From NCBI RefSeq assembly GCF_007991175.1, contig NZ_BJXV01000022.1:1-51075 (forward strand): a stretch of DNA of 51,075 nucleotides, given 5' to 3'. Below the pieces are notes generated by a model. That model was not told where the DNA came from. It saw nothing but the letters and a program-made list of their open reading frames with translations, and did no database searches. The DNA is from Halovibrio variabilis. GTDB taxonomy: Bacteria; Pseudomonadota; Gammaproteobacteria; Pseudomonadales; Halomonadaceae. The position numbers were made by a program, and so were the translations under genes. Positions 1 to 7,347 of this stretch are shown here, one piece after another; within the stretch, counting starts at the first letter, position 1; the number at the start of each line of letters is the position of its first letter.

Positions 1-40
1 GACCTCAGCTGCACGTGCTTTGGTGGAGACGCAGAGCCCT

Positions 41-66
41 TGTAGGAGCCAGACTTGTCGGGCGAT
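41..66. repeat. REP half-element, BIME family of 44.6-44.8 kb
   Basis: The stretch TGTAGGAGCCAGACTTGTCG followed by GGCGAT is the reverse complement of the right half of the elements at 44631-44725 and 44753-44847. Only one half is present. It lies just beyond the 3' end of the Rpn remnant on the minus strand. Confidence 0.65.
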
Positions 67-75
67 GGGGTTGGC

Positions 76-282
76 TCAGCGCTTGAGATCTGCTTGCAAC
101 TGGGCAACGTCTTCTACCGATAATCCCGTAGCCTCAGCAATTTGCTCTTTGGTGAGTACACCAAGTGCAAGTAGGTTGCGAGCCGTTGATTGTTTGGCTT
201 CTAATTGCCCCTCTTTACGACCTTCTTGACGACCTTTTTCTTCCCAGCGTTCGGGCCATTGTTTAATGCGTTCTGCCAACAT
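76..282 (-). pseudogene. C-terminal remnant of an Rpn-type nuclease/putative transposase
   Basis: The 68 residues begin MLAERIKQWPERW, contain a charged KGRQEGRKEGQLEAKQ stretch and end with a helical tail TKEQIAEATGLSVEDV. This is typical of the C-terminal tail of Rpn-family (PD-(D/E)XK) proteins. The nuclease core that should precede it is missing: upstream on the same strand lies an IS630 scrap. An AGGAAG stands 8 bases before the ATG, so the tail could still be translated alone, as reported for the internal start that makes RpnS-type antitoxins. A decayed tail at 1424-1583 is similar. Family assignment rests on tail pattern only. Confidence 0.55.
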
Positions 283-300
283 GTTATGTACTTCCTATGG

Positions 301-420
301 CTTGCCGATAGCGCTCATGCATAGGGTACAGATTAGGACTGCGAGAAACCTGACTCATCGAAGTAGTACAACTCGTGCTCGCCTCGATCTTCTCGCTCCT
401 GGAGCACTTTCAGAAGGCTC
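301..420 (-). pseudogene. IS630-family transposase fragment, copy 1 (broken)
   Basis: Reading the minus strand gives LLKVLQERED, then ELYYFDESGFSQS, which matches the central DDE-domain segment of IS630 transposases; the DES motif holds the second catalytic Asp. The frame is broken by a TAA after FSQS and is shifted again further on. The same segment recurs at 3309-3426, where it is intact and 9 bp shorter. No terminal inverted repeats or TA target duplication could be recognised, so this is a scrap and not a mobile element. Confidence 0.6.
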
Positions 421-522
421 TGCGTATTGCGAAATTCGCCTCATCACGCTGGCCCTTCAGTGAGTGCCGGATGCGCTTGAAGCTATCTTGATTTTTTCAA
501 TGCCCGGCGCAAGGTGTCGAAC

Positions 523-1040
523 ATTGAGGCGGCAGAGCTGACCGGCAAGTACATCATCCTTGACGTGTTGGCCCGCGATGGCGAAGGCAACTGCTACAAT
601 GTTGAGGTGCAGGTACGCCGTTATGGCGCGTGGCATAAGCGTGGGTTGTTCTACCTGACCCGCACGTTGGGGGGTCAGCTGAGCGCCGGGGAGGACTACG
701 AGGAGCTGCGCGCCTCGGTGGGCTTGCACTTGCTGGACTTCGACCTGTTCACGGAAACAGTGGCCGAGCGCGAGCAGGCAGTATGGCGTTTTGAAATGCG
801 CGATGAACGCCAGCCCAAAATTTCGCTTGGGAACGTTTTGCAGATGAACCTGATCGAACTCAACAAGGCGGATCGCCTGGGCTTGCCAGAAGGCCCTCTG
901 CGCGCCTGGATCACCTTCTTTAAGCACTGGCAGGAGGAACTCACCATGGCCAATGTCGCCCATGAACCAGTCAAGCGTGCCATGAGCCGTATCCGTGAGC
1001 TCAGCGCAGATGAAGAGACCCGTCGCCTCGCGTTTGTGCG
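523..1040 (+). repeat. Near-identical duplicated Rpn core, copy 1
   Basis: This segment matches 3545-4062 at a constant offset of 3022 bases with only a few mismatches near its left end. Identity stops sharply after codons for RRLAFVR, where the two genes take different C-terminal tails. Confidence 0.9.
932..948 (+). promoter_or_regulatory. Internal ribosome binding site and start inside Rpn copy 1
   Basis: AGGAGG at 932-937 is followed after 8 bases by ATG at 946, in frame with the Rpn gene. Translation from here would give a 105-residue protein made of the C-terminal tail only (MANVAHEPVKRAMSRIRELS...). Internal starts giving a C-terminal antitoxin are established for E. coli Rpn genes; that this one is used is inference. 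Confidence 0.5.
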
Positions 1041-1279
1041 GGAGAGAGCGTTGCGGGATGAAGTGTCTTTGCTAAATGACGCGAAGCGAGAAGGAGAGAT
1101 GACAGGAGAGCGTCGCGTTCTACAGCGCCTACTGAGGAAACGTTTTGGTGAGTTACCCGCCTGGGTAGGTGAAAAACTGGAGAGGGCGGATACTAAGCAG
1201 CTAGAAGCCTGGACAGATGAGATACTTACTGTCGACAGCTTTGATGAGCTATTCAAGCACTGAGGTGGCCAAGAAATAG

Positions 1280-1423
1280 ATGAGCCGTATTCGCGAACTC
1301 AGCGTGGATGAAGAGACTCGCCGACTTGCCTTCGTGCGGGAGCGTGCGCTTCGGAATAAAGTATCGTTTTTGGATGATGCGAAGCGGGAAGGTGAGCAGC
1401 TGGGTATCGAAAAAGGGCGATAG
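1280..1423 (+). pseudogene. Orphan Rpn C-terminal tail cassette (47 aa)
   Basis: Immediately after the stop of Rpn copy 1 the sequence restarts with homology to its own tail: MSRIRELSVDEETRRLAFVR, then ERALRNKVSFLDDAKREGEQ, stopping at TAG 1421. A GAGGTGG lies upstream of the ATG. The homology begins right at the upstream gene's stop codon (in-frame E-V-A-K-K before the ATG, matching E-P-V-K-R in the intact copy). It is either debris of another gene copy or a stand-alone tail peptide. Confidence 0.5.
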
Positions 1424-1583
1424 GAAGAGCTCAGGAAGCGGAGCAACGTGCGTTAGAAAGTAAACGCAACACCGCTCGTAAGTGTTAATAGCACTGACCG
1501 AAATGAATGACCAACTAATCGCGGAAATAGAAGAGTTGCCGGTGGACGAAGTGGAAAAGCGGTGTGCCGAGACGCAGCACTGA
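1424..1583 (+). pseudogene. Decayed Rpn tail remnant
   Basis: With frame changes the translation reads NTARK, then ALTEMNDQLIAEIEELPVDE, resembling TARNLLALGVLTKEQIAEAT in the remnant at 76-282. It continues the cassette at 1280-1423 after a premature stop. From about 1584 to 1807 I see no gene; that stretch holds a palindromic repeat (1700-1727) and an AT-rich leader before the next gene. Confidence 0.4.
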
Positions 1584-1699
1584 TCCTGCCTTCCCGCGTG
1601 ACAGATTCAGCTGTAGAGTTCAAAAACTCAGGTTTAAGCGGCCTTCAACCATTTTAATGGCGTGGGAAGGCCCCCCCGGTGTCAGGTATAGAGCATTGC

Positions 1700-1746
1700 T
1701 GATCGCGCAACAAGTTGTGCTCCTACGACCCCCGCCTGCACCTGCT
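1700..1746 (+). repeat. Direct repeat left of the MBL gene, containing a REP palindrome
   Basis: TGATCGCGCAACAAGTTGTG, CTCCTACG and then CCCGCCTGCACCTGCT recur at 3261-3306 on the other side of the MBL gene, in the same orientation, with one indel and two or so substitutions. The left part is the reverse complement of the palindrome found at 44631. Confidence 0.8.
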
Positions 1747-1807
1747 CTGTCAGGCGCTTTTTAATTTTATATGATACGTTTCTTATTTAGATTTTTTAGA
1801 TAAGGAA

Positions 1808-3238
1808 ATGCAGATGGATACGCGAGAAACGTGGCCGGAGATACGTCATCATGGTGGGGCAGGCGGGGTAACGGGCAGTTGTCATCAGTTGATTGCCAGC
1901 AGTGAGCACTCGCTACTAGTGGATTGCGGGTTGTTTCAGGGGGAAGACGCCGCTGAAGATAGCCTGGCGCAGCTTGAAGTGGGCTTTGATATCAGTACGC
2001 TGAAAGCGCTGGTGATTACCCATGTGCACATTGATCACGTTGGCCGTTTGCCTTATTTGCTGGCCGCGGGGTTTGATGGGCCGATTATTTGTTCCAAGCC
2101 TACCGCCTTGCTTCTGCCACTTGTCATTGAGGATGCGCTGAAAATCGGCTTTACCCGTAATGCCCGCCTAATCGAACAGTTTCAAGCCAAAGTACAGCAT
2201 CAGCTGGTGCCACTTAAGTACGATGAGTGGCATAGCGTGGTTGATTCCGCTGATGTGGCGATGCGGGTGAAACTAAAGCGGGCCGGGCATATTTTAGGTT
2301 CCAGCTACGTGGATGTGGCGCTAAACGATAAGGCGAAAGGCACCAAGCAGCGGGTGGTGTTTTCCGGTGATTTAGGCGCGCCGCACACGCCGTTGCTTCC
2401 GGCGCCTAAATCACCGTATCAAGCGGATGTGCTGGTCCTTGAGTCGACCTATGGCAACCGCAACCATGAAGGCCGTCGCGAGCGGGGCGAGGCGTTGAAA
2501 AGGGCCATAGAGCAAGCGCTGACTAACCGGGGAACGGTGATTATTCCGGCGTTTAGTATTGGCCGCACGCAAGAGCTGCTGTATGAGTTGGAAACCATCG
2601 TGCATACAGCGCCGCCCTCGTCTGATTGGCGTGCCTTGGAAATCATTGTTGATTCGCCATTGGCGGCGCGCTTTACGCAGGTGTATCGGCAATTGAAACC
2701 CTACTGGGATGATGAGGCGCAACGCCGTTTGCGCTCAGGTAGGCATCCGCTGAGTTTCGATAATGTGTATACGGTGGATGAGCATGAAACCCACGAGCAA
2801 ACCGTGCGCTATCTTGCTGAAAGCGGCCGTCCCGCGGTGGTGATTGCCGCCAGCGGTATGTGTGCGGGCGGGCGCGTGGTGAACTATCTAAAGGCAATGC
2901 TTGGCGACCCACGTCATCAAGTGTTGTTTGTGGGTTATCAAGGGGCGGGTACGCCAGGGCGCGATATTCAGCGTTACGGGCCTGGGGGTGGTTGGGTCGA
3001 ACTGGATGGCGAGCGGGTGGATATTCGCGCCGGTATCACCACCATCAGCGGGTATTCGGCGCACGCCGGGCAGCGCGATTTGCTTAATTTCATCAAGCGG
3101 ATGCGCCGCTGGCCGCGGGAGGTCCGTTTGGTTCATGGTGATGACCAGGCCCGCGAGGCGTTTAAAGCATCGATTGAAGCAGTGGCCCACAAAGCCGGGC
3201 GGCCCATCAGTGTTGTTTTGCCTGTGGTGTATGAGTGA
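1808..3238 (+). CDS. Metallo-beta-lactamase fold / beta-CASP RNA-specificity hydrolase
   Basis: This 476-residue protein has the full order of a beta-CASP metallo-hydrolase. Near residue 75 is the zinc motif THVHIDHVGRLPYL. Near 217 is ESTYGNRNHE (motif A region). Near 250 is IIPAFSIGRTQELLYEL. Later come the glycine-rich AASGMCAGGRVVNYL, then YSAHAGQRDLL and VHGDDQAREAF as metal-binding motifs. Relatives include mRNA 3'-end factor CPSF73-like proteins and bacterial exoribonucleases, so a cytoplasmic RNA-processing nuclease is likely, but the substrate is unknown. Start: AAGGAA lies just before ATG 1808, and ATG 1814 is an equally good start two codons on. The gene stands alone between two direct repeats and two Rpn pseudogenes, which suggests acquisition or local rearrangement. 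It is itself intact. Confidence 0.9.
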   Translation: MQMDTRETWPEIRHHGGAGGVTGSCHQLIASSEHSLLVDCGLFQGEDAAEDSLAQLEVGFDISTLKALVITHVHIDHVGRLPYLLAAGFDGPIICSKPTALLLPLVIEDALKIGFTRNARLIEQFQAKVQHQLVPLKYDEWHSVVDSADVAMRVKLKRAGHILGSSYVDVALNDKAKGTKQRVVFSGDLGAPHTPLLPAPKSPYQADVLVLESTYGNRNHEGRRERGEALKRAIEQALTNRGTVIIPAFSIGRTQELLYELETIVHTAPPSSDWRALEIIVDSPLAARFTQVYRQLKPYWDDEAQRRLRSGRHPLSFDNVYTVDEHETHEQTVRYLAESGRPAVVIAASGMCAGGRVVNYLKAMLGDPRHQVLFVGYQGAGTPGRDIQRYGPGGGWVELDGERVDIRAGITTISGYSAHAGQRDLLNFIKRMRRWPREVRLVHGDDQAREAFKASIEAVAHKAGRPISVVLPVVYE

Positions 3239-3260
3239 TTTTTGGTGGCGGGATAGTTGC

Positions 3261-3306
3261 TGATCGCGCAACAAGTTGCGCTCCTACGCTCCCGCCTGCA
3301 CCTGCT
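3261..3306 (+). repeat. Direct repeat right of the MBL gene
   Basis: Same sequence and orientation as 1700-1746. The REP part TGATCGCGCAACAAGTTGCG plus CTCCTACG forms a better palindrome here than in the left copy. The IS630 scrap begins within a few bases of its right end. Confidence 0.8.
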
Positions 3307-3308
3307 TT

Positions 3309-3426
3309 AGCTTGCCGATAGCGCTCCATGCATAGGGTACCGATGAGGACTGCGAGAAACCTGACTCATCGAAGTAGTACAACTCGTGATCTTCTCGCTC
3401 CTGGAGCACTTTCAGAAGGGCTTCGC
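3309..3426 (-). pseudogene. IS630-family transposase fragment, copy 2
   Basis: On the minus strand this reads LLKVLQEREDHELYYFDESG, then FSQSSSVPYAWSAIGKL, an uninterrupted piece of an IS630 DDE domain (second catalytic Asp in FDESGF, then the typical VPYAW segment). Both ends are cut: the left by the direct repeat, the right by the Rpn core on the opposite strand. Copy 1 at 301-420 has a 9-bp insertion and a stop. Confidence 0.65.
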
Positions 3427-3544
3427 AAAGCATTACTTCCTCTGCAGACACGTTCCCCGCCTTACGCACAAAAAAGGACAGTCCCGGTGGCTGCCCTCTG
3501 TGTATCTGCCTGACATTGCCTCGGTGGAAATTCTCAACCCGAAC

Positions 3545-4062
3545 ATTGAGGCGGTAGAACTGACCGGCAAGTACATCATCCTCGACGTGTTGGCCCGCGA
3601 TGGCGAAGGCAACTGCTACAATGTTGAGGTGCAGGTACGCCGTTATGGCGCGTGGCATAAGCGTGGGTTGTTCTACCTGACCCGCACGTTGGGGGGTCAG
3701 CTGAGCGCCGGGGAGGACTACGAGGAGCTGCGCGCCTCGGTGGGCTTGCACTTGCTGGACTTCGACCTGTTCACGGAAACAGTGGCCGAGCGCGAGCAGG
3801 CAGTATGGCGTTTTGAAATGCGCGATGAACGCCAGCCCAAAATTTCGCTTGGGAACGTTTTGCAGATGAACCTGATCGAACTCAACAAGGCGGATCGCCT
3901 GGGCTTGCCAGAAGGCCCTCTGCGCGCCTGGATCACCTTCTTTAAGCACTGGCAGGAGGAACTCACCATGGCCAATGTCGCCCATGAACCAGTCAAGCGT
4001 GCCATGAGCCGTATCCGTGAGCTCAGCGCAGATGAAGAGACCCGTCGCCTCGCGTTTGTGCG
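3545..4062 (+). repeat. Near-identical duplicated Rpn core, copy 2
   Basis: Partner of 523-1040, offset 3022 bases. The near-perfect match suggests a recent duplication or gene conversion. The flanking MBL gene is not duplicated. Confidence 0.9.
3954..3970 (+). promoter_or_regulatory. Internal ribosome binding site and start inside Rpn copy 2
   Basis: AGGAGG at 3954-3959 and ATG at 3968, in frame, with the same spacing of 8 as in copy 1. It lies inside the duplicated core, so its conservation between copies is not independent evidence of use. Confidence 0.5.
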
Positions 4063-4289
4063 TGAACGGGCGCTACGGGATGAGGTGTCGTTTTTAAACG
4101 ATGCTCGGCGGGAAGGTGAGGCCCATTTACTTTCCAAGCTAGCTAAGATGAAGTTTGGTGAATTACCTGAGTGGGCGCAGCAACGTCTAGAGCAGGCTAA
4201 TAGCAATCAATTAGATAAGTGGTCTGATAAAATTCTCACTGCTAATTCTCTTGAGGAGCTATTCAAACACTGAGGTGTCAAAGAAAGTG

Positions 4290-4379
4290 ATGAACCGCAT
4301 CCGAGAGCTCAGCGCGGATGAAGAAACTCGCCGCCTAGCCTTTGTGCGTGAGGCTATTCGTCATCTAATGTGGATTTAA
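4290..4379 (+). pseudogene. Orphan Rpn C-terminal tail cassette (29 aa)
   Basis: Just after the stop of Rpn copy 2 the frame E-V-S-K-K-V-MNRIRELSADEETRRLAFVR appears again, then changes to EAIRHLMWI and stops at TAA 4377. It is a shorter version of the cassette at 1280-1423 and starts at the same point of the protein, preceded by GAGGTG. Confidence 0.5.
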
Positions 4380-4437
4380 GATTGATCGGCTATTTTGTAT
4401 CTCACGATTCAGATCGCAACCACTAAGCCAGCTATCT

Positions 4438-4625
4438 GTTGTGGGGGGCCGCTTCAGCGTGGTCCGACAATTCGGTGGTCCGACATCTCGGCGAAGGGTG
4501 CCGGAGGTACCCCTTAGATTCAGCTGGCTGGTAGCCTGCACGGTCGCGAGCTAAAGCTACCTCCCACAAGTAGCTTTTGGCATCAGTGCAGAGTTCAGGC
4601 TACCTCCCACAATAATAAGAGCGGT
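4438..4625. repeat. REP elements of the RAYT-associated family, isolated cluster
   Basis: A reverse-type element (GCCGCTTCAGCGTGGTCCGAC ... GGCGAAGGGTGCC) at about 4440-4515 and a forward element (TCGCGAGCTAAAGCT, CCTCCCACAAG) at about 4542-4571 match those around the RAYT gene at 21.1 kb. A partial CTACCTCCCACAA follows near 4602. The rest of 4380-4669 holds nothing I can name. Confidence 0.75.
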
Positions 4626-4669
4626 AATCAGGTTGGCAGCCAAATGCATCGCGAGCCTATTGTCAGTCC

Positions 4670-5260
4670 TCACCAGCTCCCTTGGCCTTCTAACAAACTG
4701 CGCGTGTTGTTATTCAACGGCAGGCGGAAATCGGCGCTGCCTAGCACCATGGCGTCGCTTGAGCGGACGACGCGGGCGCTGACATAGATATAGTCCTGGC
4801 CTTGTGCATAGGTGCCCATCAATATCGAGCGGGCATTATGCTGGGCGCTTAAACGCTGAACTTGGCGGGAAAGAATCAACTCGCCCACGCTCTCTTCGAT
4901 AAACATGCTGTCGCGCATTTTGACTTCGCGAACCTGCATGCCCTGGCGGGATAGCGCTGAGGCCATGATTTCCGAGCTGATGCGGCCAAGCGTCGACGAT
5001 TGGCTGAGATTGTCGATGCTTACGAAGGTGGCGGCAATCATCGGGCTGTAGCGGGTGAGCTCCGGATTGCCGGCAACCATCTGTTCGGCGGCGGCGTGAA
5101 CCAGTTCAGAAAGATCAGGTTCCGGTTCGGCGGCCATGTTGTTAGCATTGCCCAGCGCGCTACAGCCTGCCAGCAGGAGTAGCATTATGCCGGTCGCCGC
5201 CGCACGGGTTGAGCGGTTGATAAAGCGAGCGCGCCATCCAGTAAAAAGTGTCATCAGCAT
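4670..5260 (-). CDS. FlgO-like outer-membrane lipoprotein
   Basis: The 196-residue product has a short basic N-terminus, a hydrophobic segment and a lipobox ending LLLAGC, so it should be a lipoprotein. The body (LVHAAAEQMV ... SPMIAATFVSIDNLSQSSTL ... ARSILMGTYAQGQDYIYVSA) matches the FlgO-type domain, first described in Vibrio for an outer-membrane protein that supports flagellar motility. The start is ATG 5260 or ATG 5254; both lie just after the stop of the upstream gene at 5265, so the pair is an operon. No flagellar structural genes are in the window; a flagellar role is only suggested by the family and by the divergent MotB-like gene. Confidence 0.75.
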   Translation of the reverse strand: MLMTLFTGWRARFINRSTRAAATGIMLLLLAGCSALGNANNMAAEPEPDLSELVHAAAEQMVAGNPELTRYSPMIAATFVSIDNLSQSSTLGRISSEIMASALSRQGMQVREVKMRDSMFIEESVGELILSRQVQRLSAQHNARSILMGTYAQGQDYIYVSARVVRSSDAMVLGSADFRLPLNNNTRSLLEGQGSW

Positions 5261-5264
5261 GAAG

Positions 5265-6002
5265 TTACCAGGTATCAGTAATTGAAACGGACGGTGTTGT
5301 CGGCGCCTGAGGCACGCGTTGAGGGGCGTATTGACGGCGATCACCGGCATTGATGTAGTAAATGTTGGAGGAAGAGTAGAGAATTCGTTCGCCATCGATA
5401 ATTTGCGTGGTCACAATGATCTCTTCGTTACCGGTATGGGTCCAGCTGCCACTGGTGGTGTCGGCGAGCATGGCGGCGGGGATTAACCCCAGGGCAGGCT
5501 CGGCCCAATGATTAATGGGGATGGTAGCCACCGCGATACCAGCGGTTAAGGCGGTAAACGCCCCAGCGGGTGGGCGGACAAAATCGCGATCGCGATGCTC
5601 GACGACTTCAACATCAATGCTGATGTTAGCGCTGTTTGCCGTGGGGACAGTGGTGAGATTGGCGCCCCGCGATACCAGCTCACTGGTCAGCAGCGTACGA
5701 AAGCCCCGCTCAAACTCACCCCCGCTGTAAGCATGTAATGCCTCTTGGTCGGCCGGGTCGATATGTAGATCGCGATTGCGGACGCGTTCGCGTTGCAAAA
5801 TGCGGGTTGCTTCGTGGCGGGCGAGCACATCCCAGTGGTGGGCTGCCTGCATACGCTGCTGTTCGGTGTAGGGAAATGTTGTGGCGATGGGCGCCTGTGA
5901 GGTATTGGCATAAAAGCAGCCGCTGAGCATTAAGCTCGCCAGCCCCAAGCTAACAGGGCGTACGAAATAAGCTAATTGACAAGATAGGGGACGGGTGCGC
6001 AC
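5265..6002 (-). CDS. Putative lipoprotein of unknown function
   Basis: The 245-residue protein has an N-terminal hydrophobic signal and a lipobox LMLSGC, followed by a soluble domain with a second hydrophobic stretch (AFTALTAGIAVATIPI) and a C-terminal region with many polar beta-type segments (NEEIIVTTQIIDGERILYSS). I do not recognise a named domain. It is the first gene of a two-gene minus-strand operon with the FlgO-like lipoprotein, five bases or fewer between them, so the two probably act together in the envelope. Confidence 0.7.
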   Translation of the reverse strand: MRTRPLSCQLAYFVRPVSLGLASLMLSGCFYANTSQAPIATTFPYTEQQRMQAAHHWDVLARHEATRILQRERVRNRDLHIDPADQEALHAYSGGEFERGFRTLLTSELVSRGANLTTVPTANSANISIDVEVVEHRDRDFVRPPAGAFTALTAGIAVATIPINHWAEPALGLIPAAMLADTTSGSWTHTGNEEIIVTTQIIDGERILYSSSNIYYINAGDRRQYAPQRVPQAPTTPSVSITDTW

Positions 6003-6060
6003 CTGCGGGTTCCTTTTTCGCTACAAAACGGCTTTTGATAGACTGTATGGCTTGCTTGGT

Positions 6061-6129
6061 TCGTAATGCCAGGCTCGCAATGTTTGGTTAGTAATGATTA
6101 GTTTGCCACGCCTGATTTGACGTGCCTAA
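6061..6129. repeat. Degenerate 14-bp tandem repeats between divergent genes
   Basis: TCGTAATGCCAGGC, TCGCAATGTTTGGT and TAGTAATGATTAGT follow each other with a 14-base period; then TTTGCCACGCCTGA and TTTGACGTGCCTAA form a second pair with the same period. No clear promoter was found in this divergent gap (6003-6188). Confidence 0.5.
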
Positions 6130-6188
6130 TTAGATGTTAATAGCTAGATCGGCCACGAGGTTAAAAACTTGAATGAGCGATAATACCC

Positions 6189-7163
6189 ATGCTTGAAGAT
6201 CACCGCCGCGGTCCGCGCCATGATTCGCTAATGTCGGCGTATCATGAAAGCGATAATAATAGCGGTTGGATGATCAGCTATCTCGATATCATGACGCTGC
6301 TGGTGGCACTGTTTGTAGTCATTCTAGCGGCTGCAGGGGCAACAAACCCTGATTGGCTGGCAGGAGGCTCCCCCGGTGATGATGACCAGCCGTTGCCAGC
6401 TACGCTGGAAGTACCTTTGCCTGCGTCATTATCTCAGGCCATGGCCATGCGTGAGGATTCTATGCGTGCCACATGGCGTGGCTCGGGATTAAGCCCGGTG
6501 GCGATTAGCACGGCGTTAGGTGTGGCTGGGCTGCCCCGGCGTATTAGGGTGGGTGTGCCGCCGTTATTAGCCGCACCGTCGCGTTCCCTGCCTAAATTGC
6601 TGATGCCTGCGGGCAGCGATGATTTTTCGTCGCCCCTTGCTGATTATATGGTGGTGTTAACCGATCGGCCCCCGGTGAATGTACAGGCGGTAAGCGATGA
6701 GTCGGTGTCCGGTGCGCTGGCCTTGAATCAGGCGCTTTCCCAGCGTGTTGAAGAATCGGCTTACTTGCCCGACCTGGATGGCGTTGAAGTGTCGCGAGTG
6801 GAGGAGGGAATTAGCCTGCGCGTGCAGGATAAACTGCTGTTTCCTTCAGCAACGGCCGAGCTAACCGACGAGGGGTCGTCGTTAGTGGGCAGTTTGCTTG
6901 AGACCATTCAGCGCTACGATGGCGAAGTCTGGGTAGAAGGTCATACGGATAGCCAAACGATTAGCACCGATGAATTTTCGTCTAACTGGGCGCTGTCTAG
7001 CGCCCGGGCCATTGCCATTGTAGAAGCGTTGGAAGCCGCCGGTGTCGATGCTGAGCGCCTGCGCGCGGTGGGCTTGGCCGCTACGAAGCCATTAGCCAGT
7101 AACGATACGGCGGAAGGGCGGGCAAGAAATCGCCGAGTGGAAGTCGTGATCCATGTTGAGTAG
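6189..7163 (+). CDS. MotB/OmpA-like protein with N-terminal membrane anchor
   Basis: The 324-residue protein has one transmembrane segment near residues 28-48, GWMISYLDIMTLLVALFVVI, in the MotB pattern with an Asp placed like the proton-carrying Asp of MotB. A long linker follows, then an OmpA-like peptidoglycan-binding domain from about 205 (LLFPSATAELTDEG, VWVEGHTDSQTI, NWALSSARA, RARNRRVEVVI). It should anchor an inner-membrane complex to peptidoglycan. No motA-like partner is adjacent. ATG 6189 is the first start; ATG 6231 is possible, and neither has a clear ribosome binding site. It diverges from the two lipoprotein genes. Confidence 0.8.
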   Translation: MLEDHRRGPRHDSLMSAYHESDNNSGWMISYLDIMTLLVALFVVILAAAGATNPDWLAGGSPGDDDQPLPATLEVPLPASLSQAMAMREDSMRATWRGSGLSPVAISTALGVAGLPRRIRVGVPPLLAAPSRSLPKLLMPAGSDDFSSPLADYMVVLTDRPPVNVQAVSDESVSGALALNQALSQRVEESAYLPDLDGVEVSRVEEGISLRVQDKLLFPSATAELTDEGSSLVGSLLETIQRYDGEVWVEGHTDSQTISTDEFSSNWALSSARAIAIVEALEAAGVDAERLRAVGLAATKPLASNDTAEGRARNRRVEVVIHVE

Positions 7164-7244
7164 CTGGATAAATCGGTAGCAAATAAAGCTACATTTCATA
7201 GGGCCTGCTACTTTGACGTTATTTATATAAAAAAGCCGTCACAT

Positions 7245-7271
7245 AAAAAAAGCCCGCCGGGGGAGGCGGGC
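7245..7271 (-). terminator. Rho-independent terminator of the candidate sRNA
   Basis: Stem GCCCGCC (7252-7258) and GGCGGGC (7265-7271), six-base loop, then seven T on the minus strand (A at 7245-7251). On the plus strand the hairpin has no T-run after it, so it does not look designed for the MotB-like gene. Confidence 0.8.
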
Positions 7272-7341
7272 ATCAAAGGGCTTGGCTCACTGCAGCCCGC
7301 TGGAATCAGGTGAGGGGGTGTACAGGATCACCAGCGGGTAC
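7245..7341 (-). ncRNA. Candidate small RNA, about 97 nt, with C-rich loop
   Basis: The minus strand shows a sigma-70 type promoter, a short transcript and a rho-independent terminator with no reading frame. The predicted RNA starts near 7341. It forms a first hairpin with stem CCCGCTGG/CCAGCGGG whose loop contains ACACCCCCTCACCT, single-stranded and complementary to Shine-Dalgarno-like AGGTGAGGGGG. A linker follows, then the terminator hairpin GCCCGCC/GGCGGGC and seven U. The layout is that of an Hfq-type trans-acting RNA. It is not SRP RNA or 6S RNA by any motif I can see. Confidence 0.6.
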
Positions 7342-7347
7342 AATTTC

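Larger units (their letters stand above)
514..1263 (+). pseudogene. Rpn family nuclease/putative transposase, 5'-truncated, copy 1
   Basis: About 249 residues are open. The visible core has YIILDVLARDGEGNCYNVEV followed by QVRRYGAWHKRGLFY; the Asp and the E-x-Q are the expected PD-(D/E)XK active-site positions. The usual N-terminal part with an F-x-x-LFG type motif is missing and the first possible start is a GTG inside the domain, so the full-length gene is probably dead. From 523 to 1040 the DNA is almost identical to 3545-4062, after which the tails diverge. Rpn proteins are known as recombination-promoting nucleases and, more recently, as defence toxins held by an antitoxin translated from inside the same gene. 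An in-frame internal start with a strong ribosome binding site lies at 946. Confidence 0.7.
3503..4273 (+). pseudogene. Rpn family nuclease/putative transposase, 5'-truncated, copy 2
   Basis: Rpn homology starts about residue YLPDIASVEILNPNIEAVEL, somewhat further upstream than in copy 1, and the frame stays open back to 3386 only because it runs through the antisense IS630 scrap. The core (ILDVLARD ... EVQVRRYG) is the same as copy 1. The tail after RRLAFVR is different: ERALRDEVSFLNDARREGEA, then a helical LLSKLAKMKFGELPEWAQQR stretch, ending ELFKH as copy 1 does. The normal N-terminus is missing, so the nuclease is probably inactive. An internal in-frame start with AGGAGG (3954-3970) would make a 101-residue tail protein. 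Confidence 0.7.

Noticed and set aside
3284..3985. Long minus-strand frame (233 codons) across Rpn copy 2
   Set aside because: Only its last part is a real IS630 fragment; the rest is the antisense of the conserved Rpn core and the same shadow occurs at 457-963.
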